From a virus, in IMG/VR virus record IMGVR_UViG_3300027733_000142, positions 1-32,251 of that record: DNA of 32,251 nucleotides. The stretch is one strand, 5' to 3'. Position numbers and translations under genes: made by a program. This document shows, piece by piece, positions 11,772-20,421 of this stretch; within the stretch, counting starts at the first letter, position 1; each line of letters opens with the position of its first letter. The notes below the pieces were generated by a model. It saw nothing but the letters and a program-made list of their open reading frames with translations. It was not told where the DNA came from and did not search any database.

Positions 11772-12329
11772 ATGTATACACCACTTATAGATTACGATAT
11801 CCCACTTGCGGACTACTCCCCGACCTTTGTGTCGTTGGAAGAACGCGTATCCGCTGCCATGGCAGCGTTAGTAGACACTGACAATCTACCTACTCTAGGC
11901 GAGATATCTGACGACGCCAAAGAGAAAGCCCGCGACATATTCATGGGCGAGTTGGCAAGCGATGTCGACCTATCGGAACCCACCGTGGTGGTGTACCTGC
12001 AGTCCCTGCTGTCCGAATACGATCAGGTTGTTGTGCAGTCAGCCGTACAACTGCGAACATATATAACCAATAAGCTGATTGTGGAGTCTGCTAATAAAGA
12101 CCCACGGGTTCGCCTGAAGTCTTTGGAGATGCTGGGCAAGATAAGCGATGTCGGGTTATTCACGGACAAGTCAGAAGTAACTCTGCGCCACCGGCCTACG
12201 GAAGAACTAGAGCAATTACTGCGGGAGCGCCTGACCCGGGTGCTTGAAGCCGAGGTAGCTCTGGACAACCCCAACGTGCCGGATAGACAACTGCAGATTG
12301 ATATTACAGATGTCGACGTATCTAAATAA
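11772..12329 (+). CDS. terS: Terminase small subunit (probable), 185 aa
   Basis: Helical protein directly before, and overlapping, the large terminase gene, the standard place for the small subunit that recognises phage DNA and loads it on the motor. Residues about 105-135 (ANKDPRVRLKSLEMLGKISD then VGLFTDKSE) and the charged helix EELEQLLRERLTRVLEAEVA resemble small terminases of related phages as I remember them. A classical N-terminal helix-turn-helix is not obvious. ATG 11772 has no clear Shine-Dalgarno. It overlaps the next gene by 20 nt. Confidence 0.65.
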   Translation: MYTPLIDYDIPLADYSPTFVSLEERVSAAMAALVDTDNLPTLGEISDDAKEKARDIFMGELASDVDLSEPTVVVYLQSLLSEYDQVVVQSAVQLRTYITNKLIVESANKDPRVRLKSLEMLGKISDVGLFTDKSEVTLRHRPTEELEQLLRERLTRVLEAEVALDNPNVPDRQLQIDITDVDVSK

Positions 12330-13833
12330 AGCACAGCTTGACAGCATACTAAAGCGGGTTGGGCCCAACGCTTCTGCAGAATTGATTGCTATGTTTGATG
12401 AGTTAGAGGAGCGCAAACGCGTGTCTCTGGCCCAAAACGACTTCTTGTCGTTCATTGCCGCTATTGATATTAACTATAAGTTCGGGGTGCACCTTAAGCG
12501 GCTTGGGCATCTGCTGATGGAAGTGCAAGAGAACACCAAGAACCGGATTGCGGTGTCTATGGCTCCTCGTATGGGCAAGTCCCAGATGATTTCTATCTAC
12601 TACCCGGCTTGGTATTTGGGAAAACACCCGGACCACAAGGTGATTGTGGCCTCACACACTGCAGATTTGGCGGTTGTGATGGCCCGTAAGGTGCGAAATC
12701 TCATCAGTACGCCCGAATACAAGGCTATTTTCCCAAATACAAACATCGCAAGCGACGCAAAAGCTGCGGCGCAGTGGAATACGACCAAGGGTGGCGAGTA
12801 TTTTGCCATTGGTGTGGGTGGTGCGCTGGCTGGACGGGGTGCCCACCTGATTATTGCCGACGATCCGCTGTCTGAGCAGGACATTAAAGCGGGAAATACG
12901 AACTCTTTGGACTCCACATACGAGTGGTTCAGTGCTGGTCTGCGTACTCGGCTCATGCCTGAGGGGAAAATCTGCGTTTTACACACAAGATGGCACCAAA
13001 GGGACTTGATTGGGCGCTTGGTTAAGGACTCGGCCCTCAATGCGGGGGGAGATAGGTATGAAACGTTCGAGTTTCCTGCCATTTTGAACGAACACACCGA
13101 GAATGAAAAGTCTATCTGGCCCGAACAGTGGTCAATTGAGTCTCTGCAGCAAACCCGGGCGTCAATGCACCACATTATGTGGCAGTGGTACGCGCAGTAC
13201 CAGCAAAACCCCACCGCAGCCGAAGCTGCGATCATTAAACGGGACTGGATACGGTGGTGGACCAAGGACAAGCCGCCGCAGCTTAGCTTTATTGTACAGT
13301 CTTTTGATACGGCGCTTACAACGCGCAACAGGTCTGACTTTTCTGTATGCCATACGTGGGGGGTGTGGGAGAATGAGGACGATGGCACGGCAAACGTCAT
13401 TTTGTTAAACAAAGTCAAAGGGAAGTACGAGTTTCCGGAACTAAAAGCGATGGCTCACGAGCAGTACCGCCAGTGGGAGCCCGACAGTGTGATCGTAGAA
13501 GCTAAGGCCAGTGGTCAACCATTGATTGACGAAATGCGCAGGTCAGGTATATTTGTGCAAGACTTCAGTCCGGGTAAGGGTCAGGACAAGATTGCACGGC
13601 TAAATGCGGTAGCGGATATGTTTGCGTCTGGGCACGTGTGGTTCCCCGAGAATGGTTGGGCTGCGGAGACCGTGGAGGAGATTTTGGCCTTCCCCGCTGG
13701 TGAGCACGACGATGAGGTGGACACGATGACGCTGGCGTTGATGAGAATTCGCAAGGGTGGGATGTTGCGCTTAAGCAGCGACCGCGAGGATAATGATGCC
13801 TTCTACGCAAACCGTCGGCAAGCGTACTATTGA
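12310..13833 (+). CDS. terL: Terminase large subunit, 507 aa
   Basis: DNA-packaging motor with N-terminal ATPase and C-terminal nuclease. Walker A is the terminase-type APRMGKS (85-91), Walker B is LIIADDP (180-186), and the coupling motif HTRWHQRDLIG is near 230. RNase H-like nuclease acidic residues are in QSFDTAL (about 335), IVEAKASGQP (about 395) and HDDEVDTMTLAL (near 475). Length is normal. I prefer ATG 12310; an in-frame TTG at 12298 is also open and neither has a strong ribosome site. The start overlaps the small subunit gene, implying coupled translation. Confidence 0.93.
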   Translation: MSTYLNKAQLDSILKRVGPNASAELIAMFDELEERKRVSLAQNDFLSFIAAIDINYKFGVHLKRLGHLLMEVQENTKNRIAVSMAPRMGKSQMISIYYPAWYLGKHPDHKVIVASHTADLAVVMARKVRNLISTPEYKAIFPNTNIASDAKAAAQWNTTKGGEYFAIGVGGALAGRGAHLIIADDPLSEQDIKAGNTNSLDSTYEWFSAGLRTRLMPEGKICVLHTRWHQRDLIGRLVKDSALNAGGDRYETFEFPAILNEHTENEKSIWPEQWSIESLQQTRASMHHIMWQWYAQYQQNPTAAEAAIIKRDWIRWWTKDKPPQLSFIVQSFDTALTTRNRSDFSVCHTWGVWENEDDGTANVILLNKVKGKYEFPELKAMAHEQYRQWEPDSVIVEAKASGQPLIDEMRRSGIFVQDFSPGKGQDKIARLNAVADMFASGHVWFPENGWAAETVEEILAFPAGEHDDEVDTMTLALMRIRKGGMLRLSSDREDNDAFYANRRQAYY

Positions 13834-13841
13834 GGATACAT

Positions 13842-14111
13842 ATGACGACTCAGAAATTCATGGGAGCCGATAGTTTGATTGATCGGCTTGCCGCGCAAGT
13901 TGGATCTCGTGATATGGCGATTGGCTTATTGCGTAAGCGTGGGCAAATGGAAGAGGGATCCGAGAAGCTAACCGCTGCTGGGCAGGCGCGTAATAGCATG
14001 ACAGCACAAGAACGCGCTAAGGACCGAGCCTCTAAAAGCGGGCACCCGGCTACTGCATACACCTACAACCCCAAAACAAACCGCGCAATACTGCGCACAA
14101 GGACTAAATAA
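13842..14111 (+). CDS. Small hypothetical protein between terminase and portal, 89 aa
   Basis: ATG 13842 (MTTQKFMGADSLIDRLAAQV) has GAGGA 5 bases upstream, and its TAA overlaps the portal ATG (TAATG). The protein is helical at first, then basic and Ser/Ala-rich (TAQERAKDRASKSGHPATAY), ending in TNRAILRTRTK. A small gene at this spot is common in such head modules; the role is unknown, perhaps head-assembly accessory. No family is claimed. Confidence 0.75.
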   Translation: MTTQKFMGADSLIDRLAAQVGSRDMAIGLLRKRGQMEEGSEKLTAAGQARNSMTAQERAKDRASKSGHPATAYTYNPKTNRAILRTRTK

Positions 14112-16675
14112 TGGCTACTAATATGTTCCCCTCCATGAACCCTGCACCAATGGGGTTAGACGCACTCATGCCTGAGGAAGAAGGCCCCGGTATAGAGATT
14201 CAGATTGAGAACCCAGAGGGTGTAGTCGTTGGTATGGACGGCCTTGAGATTGACTTGATGCCCGATGAAGGTGAAAAAGGCGAGGACTTTGCGGCTAACT
14301 TAGCCGAGGAGATGGATCCGGGGTCGCTGCAGAAGGTAGCCAGCGATATTGTTGAGTTGGTGGATGCGGACATCAACAGTCGCAAAGACTGGGTTGAGAT
14401 GTATGTCAAGGGCTTAGAAGTTCTGGGGATGAAGTACGAAGAGCGAACCGAGCCGTGGATAGGTGCATGTGGCGTGTTCTCAACCGTGTTGACTGAAGCG
14501 GCAGTTAGGTTTCAAAGTGAAACCATTATCGAGACGTTTCCTGCGGCTGGCCCGGTTAAGACTGAGATCATTGGAGCTATAGACAAGCTCAAAGAGCAAG
14601 CAGCCGAGCGTGTCCGGGATGACATGAATTACAAGCTTACAGAAGGCATGCCTGAGTACCGGCCCGAGCATGAGCGGATGTTATTTAATCTGGGCTTAGC
14701 TGGTGCAGCGTTTAAGAAGGTTTACTTTGACCCCAGCCTTGGGCGGCAGACGTCCATATTTATACCCGCAGAGGAAATCATTATCCCCTACGGCTCCACT
14801 GGAGTGCGTACATCCGAGCGCGTAACGCACGTTATGCGTAAGACCAAGAACGATCTGCGTAAGCTACAAGTCAATGGGTTCTACGTTGACGTAGATTTGG
14901 GTGAGCCCGCCATGATCCACTCAGATGTGGAGAAGAAAAAAGCGCAAGAGCAAGGATACTCGCTGACTGACGATGACAGGTACCAGATTCTCGAAGTGCA
15001 CATCGACTACGACTTACCCGGATACGAAGACGAAGATGGCATCGCGCTGCCATACGTCATTACGATAGACCGTGGCACTAATAAAGTTCTTGCTATTCGC
15101 CGCAACTGGGATGAGGACGATGCGAAACAGGCAAAACGCCAGCACTTCGTACAGTACGATTACATCCCCGGGTTTGGTGCTTATGGGTTTGGCTTCATCC
15201 ACCTGATCGGTGGTTACGCACGCGCAGGCACATCCATCATCCGTCAACTCGTAGATGCGGGTACGCTGTCTAACTTGCCCGGTGGGTTGAAAACTCGTGG
15301 GCTTCGCATCAAGGGCGACGACACACCCATTAGCCCCGGTGAGTTCCGTGATGTAGATGTACCGTCGGGCACAGTGCGCGATAACATCATGACACTGCCG
15401 TACAAGGAGCCGTCACAGGTGCTGGCAGCGCTCTTAGCCACAATCACCGAAGAAGGGCGTCGCCTTGGCTCAGTTGCTGATATGAAGGTCAGCGACATGA
15501 GTGCGAATGCTCCGGTAGGTACCACGTTGGCTATCTTAGAGCGCCAGCTTAAAACCATGAGCGCGGTGCAGGCTCGGGTGCACTACTCGATGAAGCAAGA
15601 GTTTAAGCTGCTCAAGGGGATTATCAGGGACTACGCTCCAACCGAGTATGAGTACGACCCCCAAAGTGGAGACCGCACCGCCAAGCAAGAAGACTACGAC
15701 ATGGTGGAGGTCATCCCCGTCAGTGATCCCAACAGCGCGACAATGGCCCAGCGGATCATGCAGTATCAAGCGGCGATTCAGTTGGCACAAGGGGCCCCAC
15801 AGATTTACGACTTGCCCCAGTTGCACCGTCAGATGCTAGAAGTGTTGGGCATAAAGAACGCTGAGAAGCTTGTGCCGGTTACAGATGATATGACCCCACG
15901 TGATCCAGTCTCTGAGAACATGGCGTTCTTGAACGGCAAGCCAACAAAAGCGTTTATCTATCAAGACCACGACGCTCACATTGCTGTGCACACTGCCCTG
16001 AAGCAAGACCCGTTGATGATGGCGCAGATTGGTCAAAACCCGCAAGCTCAGAAGATGATGGCTGAGATTGACGCACATATGTCGGAGCATTTGGCGTATG
16101 CGTACCGCAAAAAGATGGAGGAGCAGCTTGGCGTTCCGTTGCCCACTCCAGACGAGGACTTGCCAGAAGATGCAGAAGTTATGTTGTCGCGTCTGGTTGC
16201 ACAAGCCGCGCAGCAGTTGTTGGCGCAGAGTAAAGGCCAAGCAGCCCAGCAGCAGGCCCAGCAGCAGGCGCAAGATCCAATCATGCAGATGCAGATGCAA
16301 GAACTTGAGATTAAGAAAATGGACGCCGCGACTAAGGCTAAAAAGGTTGACGGGGACTTGCTACTTAAACAGGCTGAACTGGAGCTTAAAGCGCAGGCCC
16401 AAGGTAGTCAGAACCCAGACCCAGTGATGTTGGCAGAGCAGCACCGCATGGAGATGCAGATGCAGATGGACCGCCACGCACAAGAGATGGCAGCGGCGCA
16501 ACAACAGCAACAGATGGCAGCAGCACAACAGCAGCAAGCTATGGGTCAAGCGCAGCAAGCGCACGGGCAGAAGATGGCCCACGGCGGGCAGATTCATGGG
16601 CAAAGCCTGAGCCAGAAGGAGGACGCCCACCGCTTACAACTCCTGTTGAACTCACAGAAGGTGAACAATGAATAA
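14111..16675 (+). CDS. Portal protein, 854 aa
   Basis: Dodecameric portal of the head vertex, through which DNA is packaged and ejected. Evidence is position after the terminase, size, and sequence such as WIGACGVFSTVLTEAAVRFQ (about 118-137), EYRPEHERMLFNLGLAGAAF and FIPAEEIIIPYG, typical of large podovirus-type portals. The C-terminal 200 residues are a Gln/Met/Ala-rich coiled coil (QQQAQQQAQDPIMQMQMQEL) ending in a Gly/His-rich tail, like the long barrel of such portals. AAGGA lies 7 bases before the ATG. Overlap with the next gene is 8 nt. Confidence 0.9.
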   Translation: MATNMFPSMNPAPMGLDALMPEEEGPGIEIQIENPEGVVVGMDGLEIDLMPDEGEKGEDFAANLAEEMDPGSLQKVASDIVELVDADINSRKDWVEMYVKGLEVLGMKYEERTEPWIGACGVFSTVLTEAAVRFQSETIIETFPAAGPVKTEIIGAIDKLKEQAAERVRDDMNYKLTEGMPEYRPEHERMLFNLGLAGAAFKKVYFDPSLGRQTSIFIPAEEIIIPYGSTGVRTSERVTHVMRKTKNDLRKLQVNGFYVDVDLGEPAMIHSDVEKKKAQEQGYSLTDDDRYQILEVHIDYDLPGYEDEDGIALPYVITIDRGTNKVLAIRRNWDEDDAKQAKRQHFVQYDYIPGFGAYGFGFIHLIGGYARAGTSIIRQLVDAGTLSNLPGGLKTRGLRIKGDDTPISPGEFRDVDVPSGTVRDNIMTLPYKEPSQVLAALLATITEEGRRLGSVADMKVSDMSANAPVGTTLAILERQLKTMSAVQARVHYSMKQEFKLLKGIIRDYAPTEYEYDPQSGDRTAKQEDYDMVEVIPVSDPNSATMAQRIMQYQAAIQLAQGAPQIYDLPQLHRQMLEVLGIKNAEKLVPVTDDMTPRDPVSENMAFLNGKPTKAFIYQDHDAHIAVHTALKQDPLMMAQIGQNPQAQKMMAEIDAHMSEHLAYAYRKKMEEQLGVPLPTPDEDLPEDAEVMLSRLVAQAAQQLLAQSKGQAAQQQAQQQAQDPIMQMQMQELEIKKMDAATKAKKVDGDLLLKQAELELKAQAQGSQNPDPVMLAEQHRMEMQMQMDRHAQEMAAAQQQQQMAAAQQQQAMGQAQQAHGQKMAHGGQIHGQSLSQKEDAHRLQLLLNSQKVNNE

Positions 16676-16862
16676 AGTCTTAGAGCTATTAAATCGGAAG
16701 ATAGAAGATCACGTCAGGGAATTGACGACTGTTGTCAGTGAGGGTAGCGCGAAATCCTACGATCACTACAAAGAACTGTGCGGAACCATCCGAGGTCTCC
16801 AAACCGCTCAGTACGAACTTGGCGACCTCGTGCGTAAACTAAAGGACTCTGACGATGACTGA
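16668..16862 (+). CDS. Small coiled-coil protein, 64 aa
   Basis: Helical, charged protein (MNKVLELLNRKIEDHVRELT; LQTAQYELGDLVRKLKDSDD) of unknown function. AAGGTG precedes the ATG, which lies inside the end of the portal gene; its own stop overlaps the next start. Such small coiled coils between portal and scaffold genes are common, perhaps as assembly factors, but no function is shown. Confidence 0.75.
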   Translation: MNKVLELLNRKIEDHVRELTTVVSEGSAKSYDHYKELCGTIRGLQTAQYELGDLVRKLKDSDDD

Positions 16863-17259
16863 ATTTGATATTAGTGCGGTTGATCTTTCTGGGGTGCTTA
16901 ATACCTCCAGCGAAGAAAAAGCCACGCAAGTGCCTGACCCTGTTACATACCATATTCTTTGTATGCTCCCAAAAGCAGACGAAGAATTGGGAGAAGCTGG
17001 GATTATCAAGACGGCGCAGATGATGTACCACGAGGAGCTATTATCCCCCGTGTTGTTTGTAGCCAAGATTGGCCCCGATGCGTTCAAAGATGAGAAGCGA
17101 TTCCCATCTGGCCCATCCTGTAAAGTTGGTGATTTCATCCTTGTTCGCCCTAATACCGGAACCAGAATGAAGATTCATGGTACTGAGTGGCGTTTGATTA
17201 ACGACGACTCTATTCAGGCTGTTGTGCAAGACCCTCGCGGAATCCAACGCCCAACCTAA
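16855..17259 (+). CDS. GroES-like co-chaperonin protein, 134 aa
   Basis: The C-terminal half (VAKIGPDAFKDEKRFPSGPS, then CKVGDFILVRPNTGTRMKI, then EWRLINDDSIQAVVQDPRG) follows the GroES pattern: strand, mobile-loop region, VGD-turn, then E-(Y/W)-x-(L/I)-x-x-(D/E)D-(D/S)-I-x-A-V. GroES caps the GroEL folding chamber. Phage versions such as T4 gp31 help fold the capsid protein. It lies between portal and scaffold, with the capsid gene nearby, which suits that role. The N-terminal 50 residues are extra. AAGGA lies 8-9 bases before the ATG. A plain GroES-fold virion protein is an alternative. Confidence 0.65.
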   Translation: MTEFDISAVDLSGVLNTSSEEKATQVPDPVTYHILCMLPKADEELGEAGIIKTAQMMYHEELLSPVLFVAKIGPDAFKDEKRFPSGPSCKVGDFILVRPNTGTRMKIHGTEWRLINDDSIQAVVQDPRGIQRPT

Positions 17260-17268
17260 GGAGTAATC

Positions 17269-18222
17269 ATGGCAGAAGTTGAAAAAACGGAGTTTGAATT
17301 CCCCGATGAGGTGGAAGAGAATGCCCGAAAAGGTGGCAAGGTTGTAGCCCCCGCCGAGGATAAACCCGAAATTGAGGTGGTAGACGATACCCCTGAGGAA
17401 GACCGTGGGCGCAAGCCCATGACCGACCCACCCAAAGAAGTTACCGACGAAGAGTTGTCAAAATACGACGAAAGCGTCCAAAAGCGCATTAAGCATTTTA
17501 CTAAGGGCTACCACGATGAGCGTAGGGCTAAAGAGTCCGCCCAACGGGAAAAAGACGAGGCGCTACGGTTTGCTCATGCTATGGCGGACGAGAACCAGAA
17601 ACTCAAGGGTTCCGTCAATCAAAACCAGACTGCTCTACTAGAGCAGGCCAAAAAGGTAGTGGCAAGTGAGTTGGCTGATGCCAAGCGGCAGTACAAAACA
17701 GCTTATGAATCAGGCGATTCTGATGCTTTAGTTGAGGCTCAGGCGGCGCTTACTTCCGCTAAACTGAAGGAAGATCGGGTAAATAATTTTCGTCCTGCCC
17801 CTTTACAAGTCGAAAAAACTACTGTACAAACCACACAACAGCCCCAACAAGCTGCGCCCGTTGACGACAAACTACTTGCATGGCAAGATAAAAACCAGTG
17901 GTTTGGCGCTAATAAGCGAATGACAGCGTATGCCCTTGGACTACATGAGGACTTGGTTGGGGAGGGTATTCCCGCAGGGAGTGACGAATACTATAGACGT
18001 ATTAACACTGATATGCGCGAAAGATTCTCGGAGCAGTTTGGATCCGATGATTCCGTTGATGCTAAACCTCAACGCACTAAATCCAACATCGTTGCACCTG
18101 CTACCCGTAGTACAGCGCCAAGAAAAATCGTACTTACGCAGACACAGGTGAATCTCGCCAAGCGGTTGGGGGTTCCTTTGGAATTGTACGCCCGTAAGGT
18201 TGCTGAAGAAATGAGGAAATGA
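17269..18222 (+). CDS. Capsid scaffolding protein, 317 aa
   Basis: Very acidic N-terminus (EVEKTEFEFPDEVEENARKG; EVVDDTPEEDRGRKP), central Lys/Glu/Ala coiled coil (about 75-190), a Gln-rich linker and a basic C-terminus (NLAKRLGVPLELYARKVAEE). This is the profile of scaffolding proteins, which fill the procapsid and bind the coat protein by a basic C-terminal helix. It sits between portal and capsid genes, as expected. AAGGAG precedes the ATG. Confidence 0.85.
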   Translation: MAEVEKTEFEFPDEVEENARKGGKVVAPAEDKPEIEVVDDTPEEDRGRKPMTDPPKEVTDEELSKYDESVQKRIKHFTKGYHDERRAKESAQREKDEALRFAHAMADENQKLKGSVNQNQTALLEQAKKVVASELADAKRQYKTAYESGDSDALVEAQAALTSAKLKEDRVNNFRPAPLQVEKTTVQTTQQPQQAAPVDDKLLAWQDKNQWFGANKRMTAYALGLHEDLVGEGIPAGSDEYYRRINTDMRERFSEQFGSDDSVDAKPQRTKSNIVAPATRSTAPRKIVLTQTQVNLAKRLGVPLELYARKVAEEMRK

Positions 18223-18224
18223 AA

Positions 18225-18677
18225 ATGGAAAAATCTGCACGACCACAACGTGATCTTGAAACTCGTGAAAAAGTGGAGCGCCCAAAACAATGGATGCCAC
18301 CACAACTCTTACCTGACCCCACACCGGAGCCGGGTTATGCTTTTCGCTGGATCAGAATCAAGACGTTGAATAAAGATGATCCCATTAACATGTCCGCTAA
18401 GTTACGTGAGGGATGGGAGCCGGTAAAGGCATCCGATCACCCAGAGATTCGTTTGTTTGGAGCCACCAACGGTGCGTTTCCAGATAGCGTTGAGGTGGGC
18501 GGTCTGTTACTTTGCAAAACCCCGTCAGAGTTTGTTGGACAACGCAACGCTTATTATCAGAACCAAACTGATTCTCAGATGAATGCGGTGGACAATAACT
18601 TCATGCGCGAGAGTGATCCACGGATGCCTATGTTCAAAGAACGTAAGTCCACGGTTACTTTCGGTAAAGGTCTTTAA
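18225..18677 (+). CDS. Hypothetical head-module protein, 150 aa
   Basis: I prefer ATG 18225 (MEKSARPQRDLETRE) over 18219, because the AGGA in the end of the scaffold gene is 7 bases away from it and only two from the other. The N-terminus is charged, followed by AFRWIRIKTLNKDDPINMSA and a C-terminus rich in Asn/Met/Arg (RESDPRMPMFKERKSTVTFG). The same order (scaffold, this gene, decoration, capsid) recurs in related phages as I remember them, unassigned. A head-assembly or minor capsid role is inferred from position. Confidence 0.75.
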   Translation: MEKSARPQRDLETREKVERPKQWMPPQLLPDPTPEPGYAFRWIRIKTLNKDDPINMSAKLREGWEPVKASDHPEIRLFGATNGAFPDSVEVGGLLLCKTPSEFVGQRNAYYQNQTDSQMNAVDNNFMRESDPRMPMFKERKSTVTFGKGL

Positions 18678-18694
18678 TTTTTTAGGAGTCTTAA

Positions 18695-19303
18695 ATGGCA
18701 TCTACCGCAACCCCCTACGGCCTTCGAGCCGTAAATGAACTGGGAGGTCTACCATATGCCGGTAGCACTCGCACGTTCTTGATCGACCCCGCTGGCTACA
18801 ACGCCAATATTTTCAATGGAAGTATTGTTGCTGTTAACACCTCGGGATATTTGGAAATCGTTACGACCGTTGGTTCTAGTGCTGGGAATATCTTCCCTGC
18901 CGGTACTGTTGGTGTGTTTGTTGGCTGCTCCTTTGTGAATGCACAGGGCCAGACAATGTACTCCCAGTATTACCCCGCCAACACAACTGGCGTGGTTCAA
19001 GCTATGGTTATTGATGATGACCGTACCGTGTTCCAAGTGCAAGCTGCAGGAACTTTGGCTCAAACTGCTCTCGGAATGAATGCTATTCTGAACGCCGTCC
19101 AAAGTACTAGCACTGGCTCTACCCAGAACGGTAACTCCAACACTGCAATTTCAATCTCTGTGGCTGCTACAGCTACTTATGCTTTGAAGATTGTTGGTTT
19201 TGTCCAAGGCCCATTCTCTACTGTTGGCGATGCCTACACAGATGTTCTGGTTAAGTTTAACGTGGGCAGTCATGCCTATAACACCGCACTTGGTGTGGCA
19301 TAA
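18695..19303 (+). CDS. Probable capsid decoration/head protein, 202 aa
   Basis: Beta-rich, Ser/Thr/Ala/Gly-rich protein with few charges (ATPYGLRAVNELGGLPYAGS at the start, KFNVGSHAYNTALGVA at the end), as expected of a virion surface protein. It lies directly before the major capsid gene with a strong AGGAG site and shares its good ribosome sites, so it is probably abundant. Capsid decoration or cement protein is the best guess; a minor capsid role is the alternative. Confidence 0.65.
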   Translation: MASTATPYGLRAVNELGGLPYAGSTRTFLIDPAGYNANIFNGSIVAVNTSGYLEIVTTVGSSAGNIFPAGTVGVFVGCSFVNAQGQTMYSQYYPANTTGVVQAMVIDDDRTVFQVQAAGTLAQTALGMNAILNAVQSTSTGSTQNGNSNTAISISVAATATYALKIVGFVQGPFSTVGDAYTDVLVKFNVGSHAYNTALGVA

Positions 19304-19314
19304 GGAGCTAAATC

Positions 19315-20226
19315 ATGGCTATTTCACGCGCACAACTACTCAAAGAACTGCTCCCCGGCTTGAACGCATTGTTCGGTCTTGAGTACGCCAAATACGGCGA
19401 AGAGCACAAGGAACTCTACGAAACTGAAACGTCAGAGCGTAGTTTTGAAGAAGAGACAAAACTGTCTGGTTTCTCCGCTGCACCTGTTAAGAACGAAGGC
19501 TCTGCCATCGCTTATGACAATGCACAAGAAGCTTGGACTGCTCGTTACAACCACGAAACTATTGCGATGGGCTTCTCCATCACAGAAGAAGCTGTGGAAG
19601 ATAACTTGTATGACAGCCTGTCTTCTCGTTACACCAAAGCCTTGGCTCGCGCTATGGCCTACACCAAGCAAGTTAAAGCAGCTTACGTTTTGAACACCGG
19701 GTTCAGCGGCAGCGGCGTGACTTACGGTGACGGTGTTACCTTGTTCAACACAGCACACCCTCTGGTGTCCGGTGGTGTAAACAGCAACACTCCTTCTACC
19801 CCTGCTGACTTGAATGAAACATCGTTGGAAAACGCCGTCATTCAGATCGCTGCATGGACAGATGAGCGCGGCCTGTTGATCGCTGCCAAGCCACAGAAGT
19901 TGATCGTTCCTTCGGCACTGCAGTTCACTGCAACCCGCCTGTTGGAAACTGAACTTCGCGTGTCTACTGCTGACAACGATATCAATGCATTGAAAAATAA
20001 CGGCTCAATCCCCGGTGGTTATTCGATTAACCACTATTTGACCGATACCAATGCTTGGTTCCTGTTGACAGATGTGCCTAATGGCCTGAAGCACTTCGTT
20101 CGTACACCCCTCCAGAACTCAATGGACGGTGATTTTGATACGGGGAATGTCCGTTACAAAGCACGCGAGCGTTACAGTTTCGGCGTTAGCGACCCGCTTG
20201 GAGCCTTTGGTTCACCCGGAGCATAA
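19315..20226 (+). CDS. Major capsid protein, 303 aa
   Basis: HK97-type shell protein, of the Mu gpT-like branch: LLPGLNALFGLEYAKYGEEH near the start, ETIAMGFSITEEAVEDNLYD near residue 85, FNTAHPLVSGG near 145, then LLIAAKPQKLIVPSALQFTA and a C-terminal KARERYSFGVSDPLG. Length and position after scaffold fit. There is a strong AAGGAG ribosome site, and the gene is followed within 50 bases by a strong terminator, as often seen behind highly expressed capsid genes. Confidence 0.88.
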   Translation: MAISRAQLLKELLPGLNALFGLEYAKYGEEHKELYETETSERSFEEETKLSGFSAAPVKNEGSAIAYDNAQEAWTARYNHETIAMGFSITEEAVEDNLYDSLSSRYTKALARAMAYTKQVKAAYVLNTGFSGSGVTYGDGVTLFNTAHPLVSGGVNSNTPSTPADLNETSLENAVIQIAAWTDERGLLIAAKPQKLIVPSALQFTATRLLETELRVSTADNDINALKNNGSIPGGYSINHYLTDTNAWFLLTDVPNGLKHFVRTPLQNSMDGDFDTGNVRYKARERYSFGVSDPLGAFGSPGA

Positions 20227-20265
20227 TGCCCCGCAACCCGCATGGAACCTAGGTTCTGCGCTACT

Positions 20266-20290
20266 AAGAGGGCCCTCCGGGGCCCTTTTT
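20266..20290 (+). terminator. Intrinsic terminator after the capsid gene
   Basis: GGGCCC-TCCG-GGGCCC stem-loop, extended by A-T pairs, followed by TTTTT-C-TTT. This is a strong rho-independent terminator 40 bases after the capsid stop, and it separates the capsid unit from the GIY-YIG cassette. Confidence 0.9.
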
Positions 20291-20368
20291 CTTTGGCTAA
20301 CGCATTGTTGTTTAGGTCGTATTAAAGTTACCCATGTCGTAATCAAATTCTGAATCCTCAGAAATATT

Positions 20369-20397
20369 TTGTAATTCCCCAACCATTGTGTTATAGT
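20369..20397 (+). promoter_or_regulatory. Sigma-70 promoter for the GIY-YIG gene
   Basis: TTGTAA (20369-20374), 17 bp, TATAGT (20392-20397). It lies after the capsid terminator and about 20 nt before the endonuclease ATG, so the leader is very short. Confidence 0.55.
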
Positions 20398-20421
20398 GAC
20401 TCCACCACTTCAGGAGTTTCT

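Noticed and set aside
12600-13418. Long open frame (272 codons) on the minus strand within the large terminase gene
   Set aside because: Lies wholly antisense to a gene with intact terminase motifs; no ribosome site, Cys-rich random-looking sequence; it is a codon-bias shadow.
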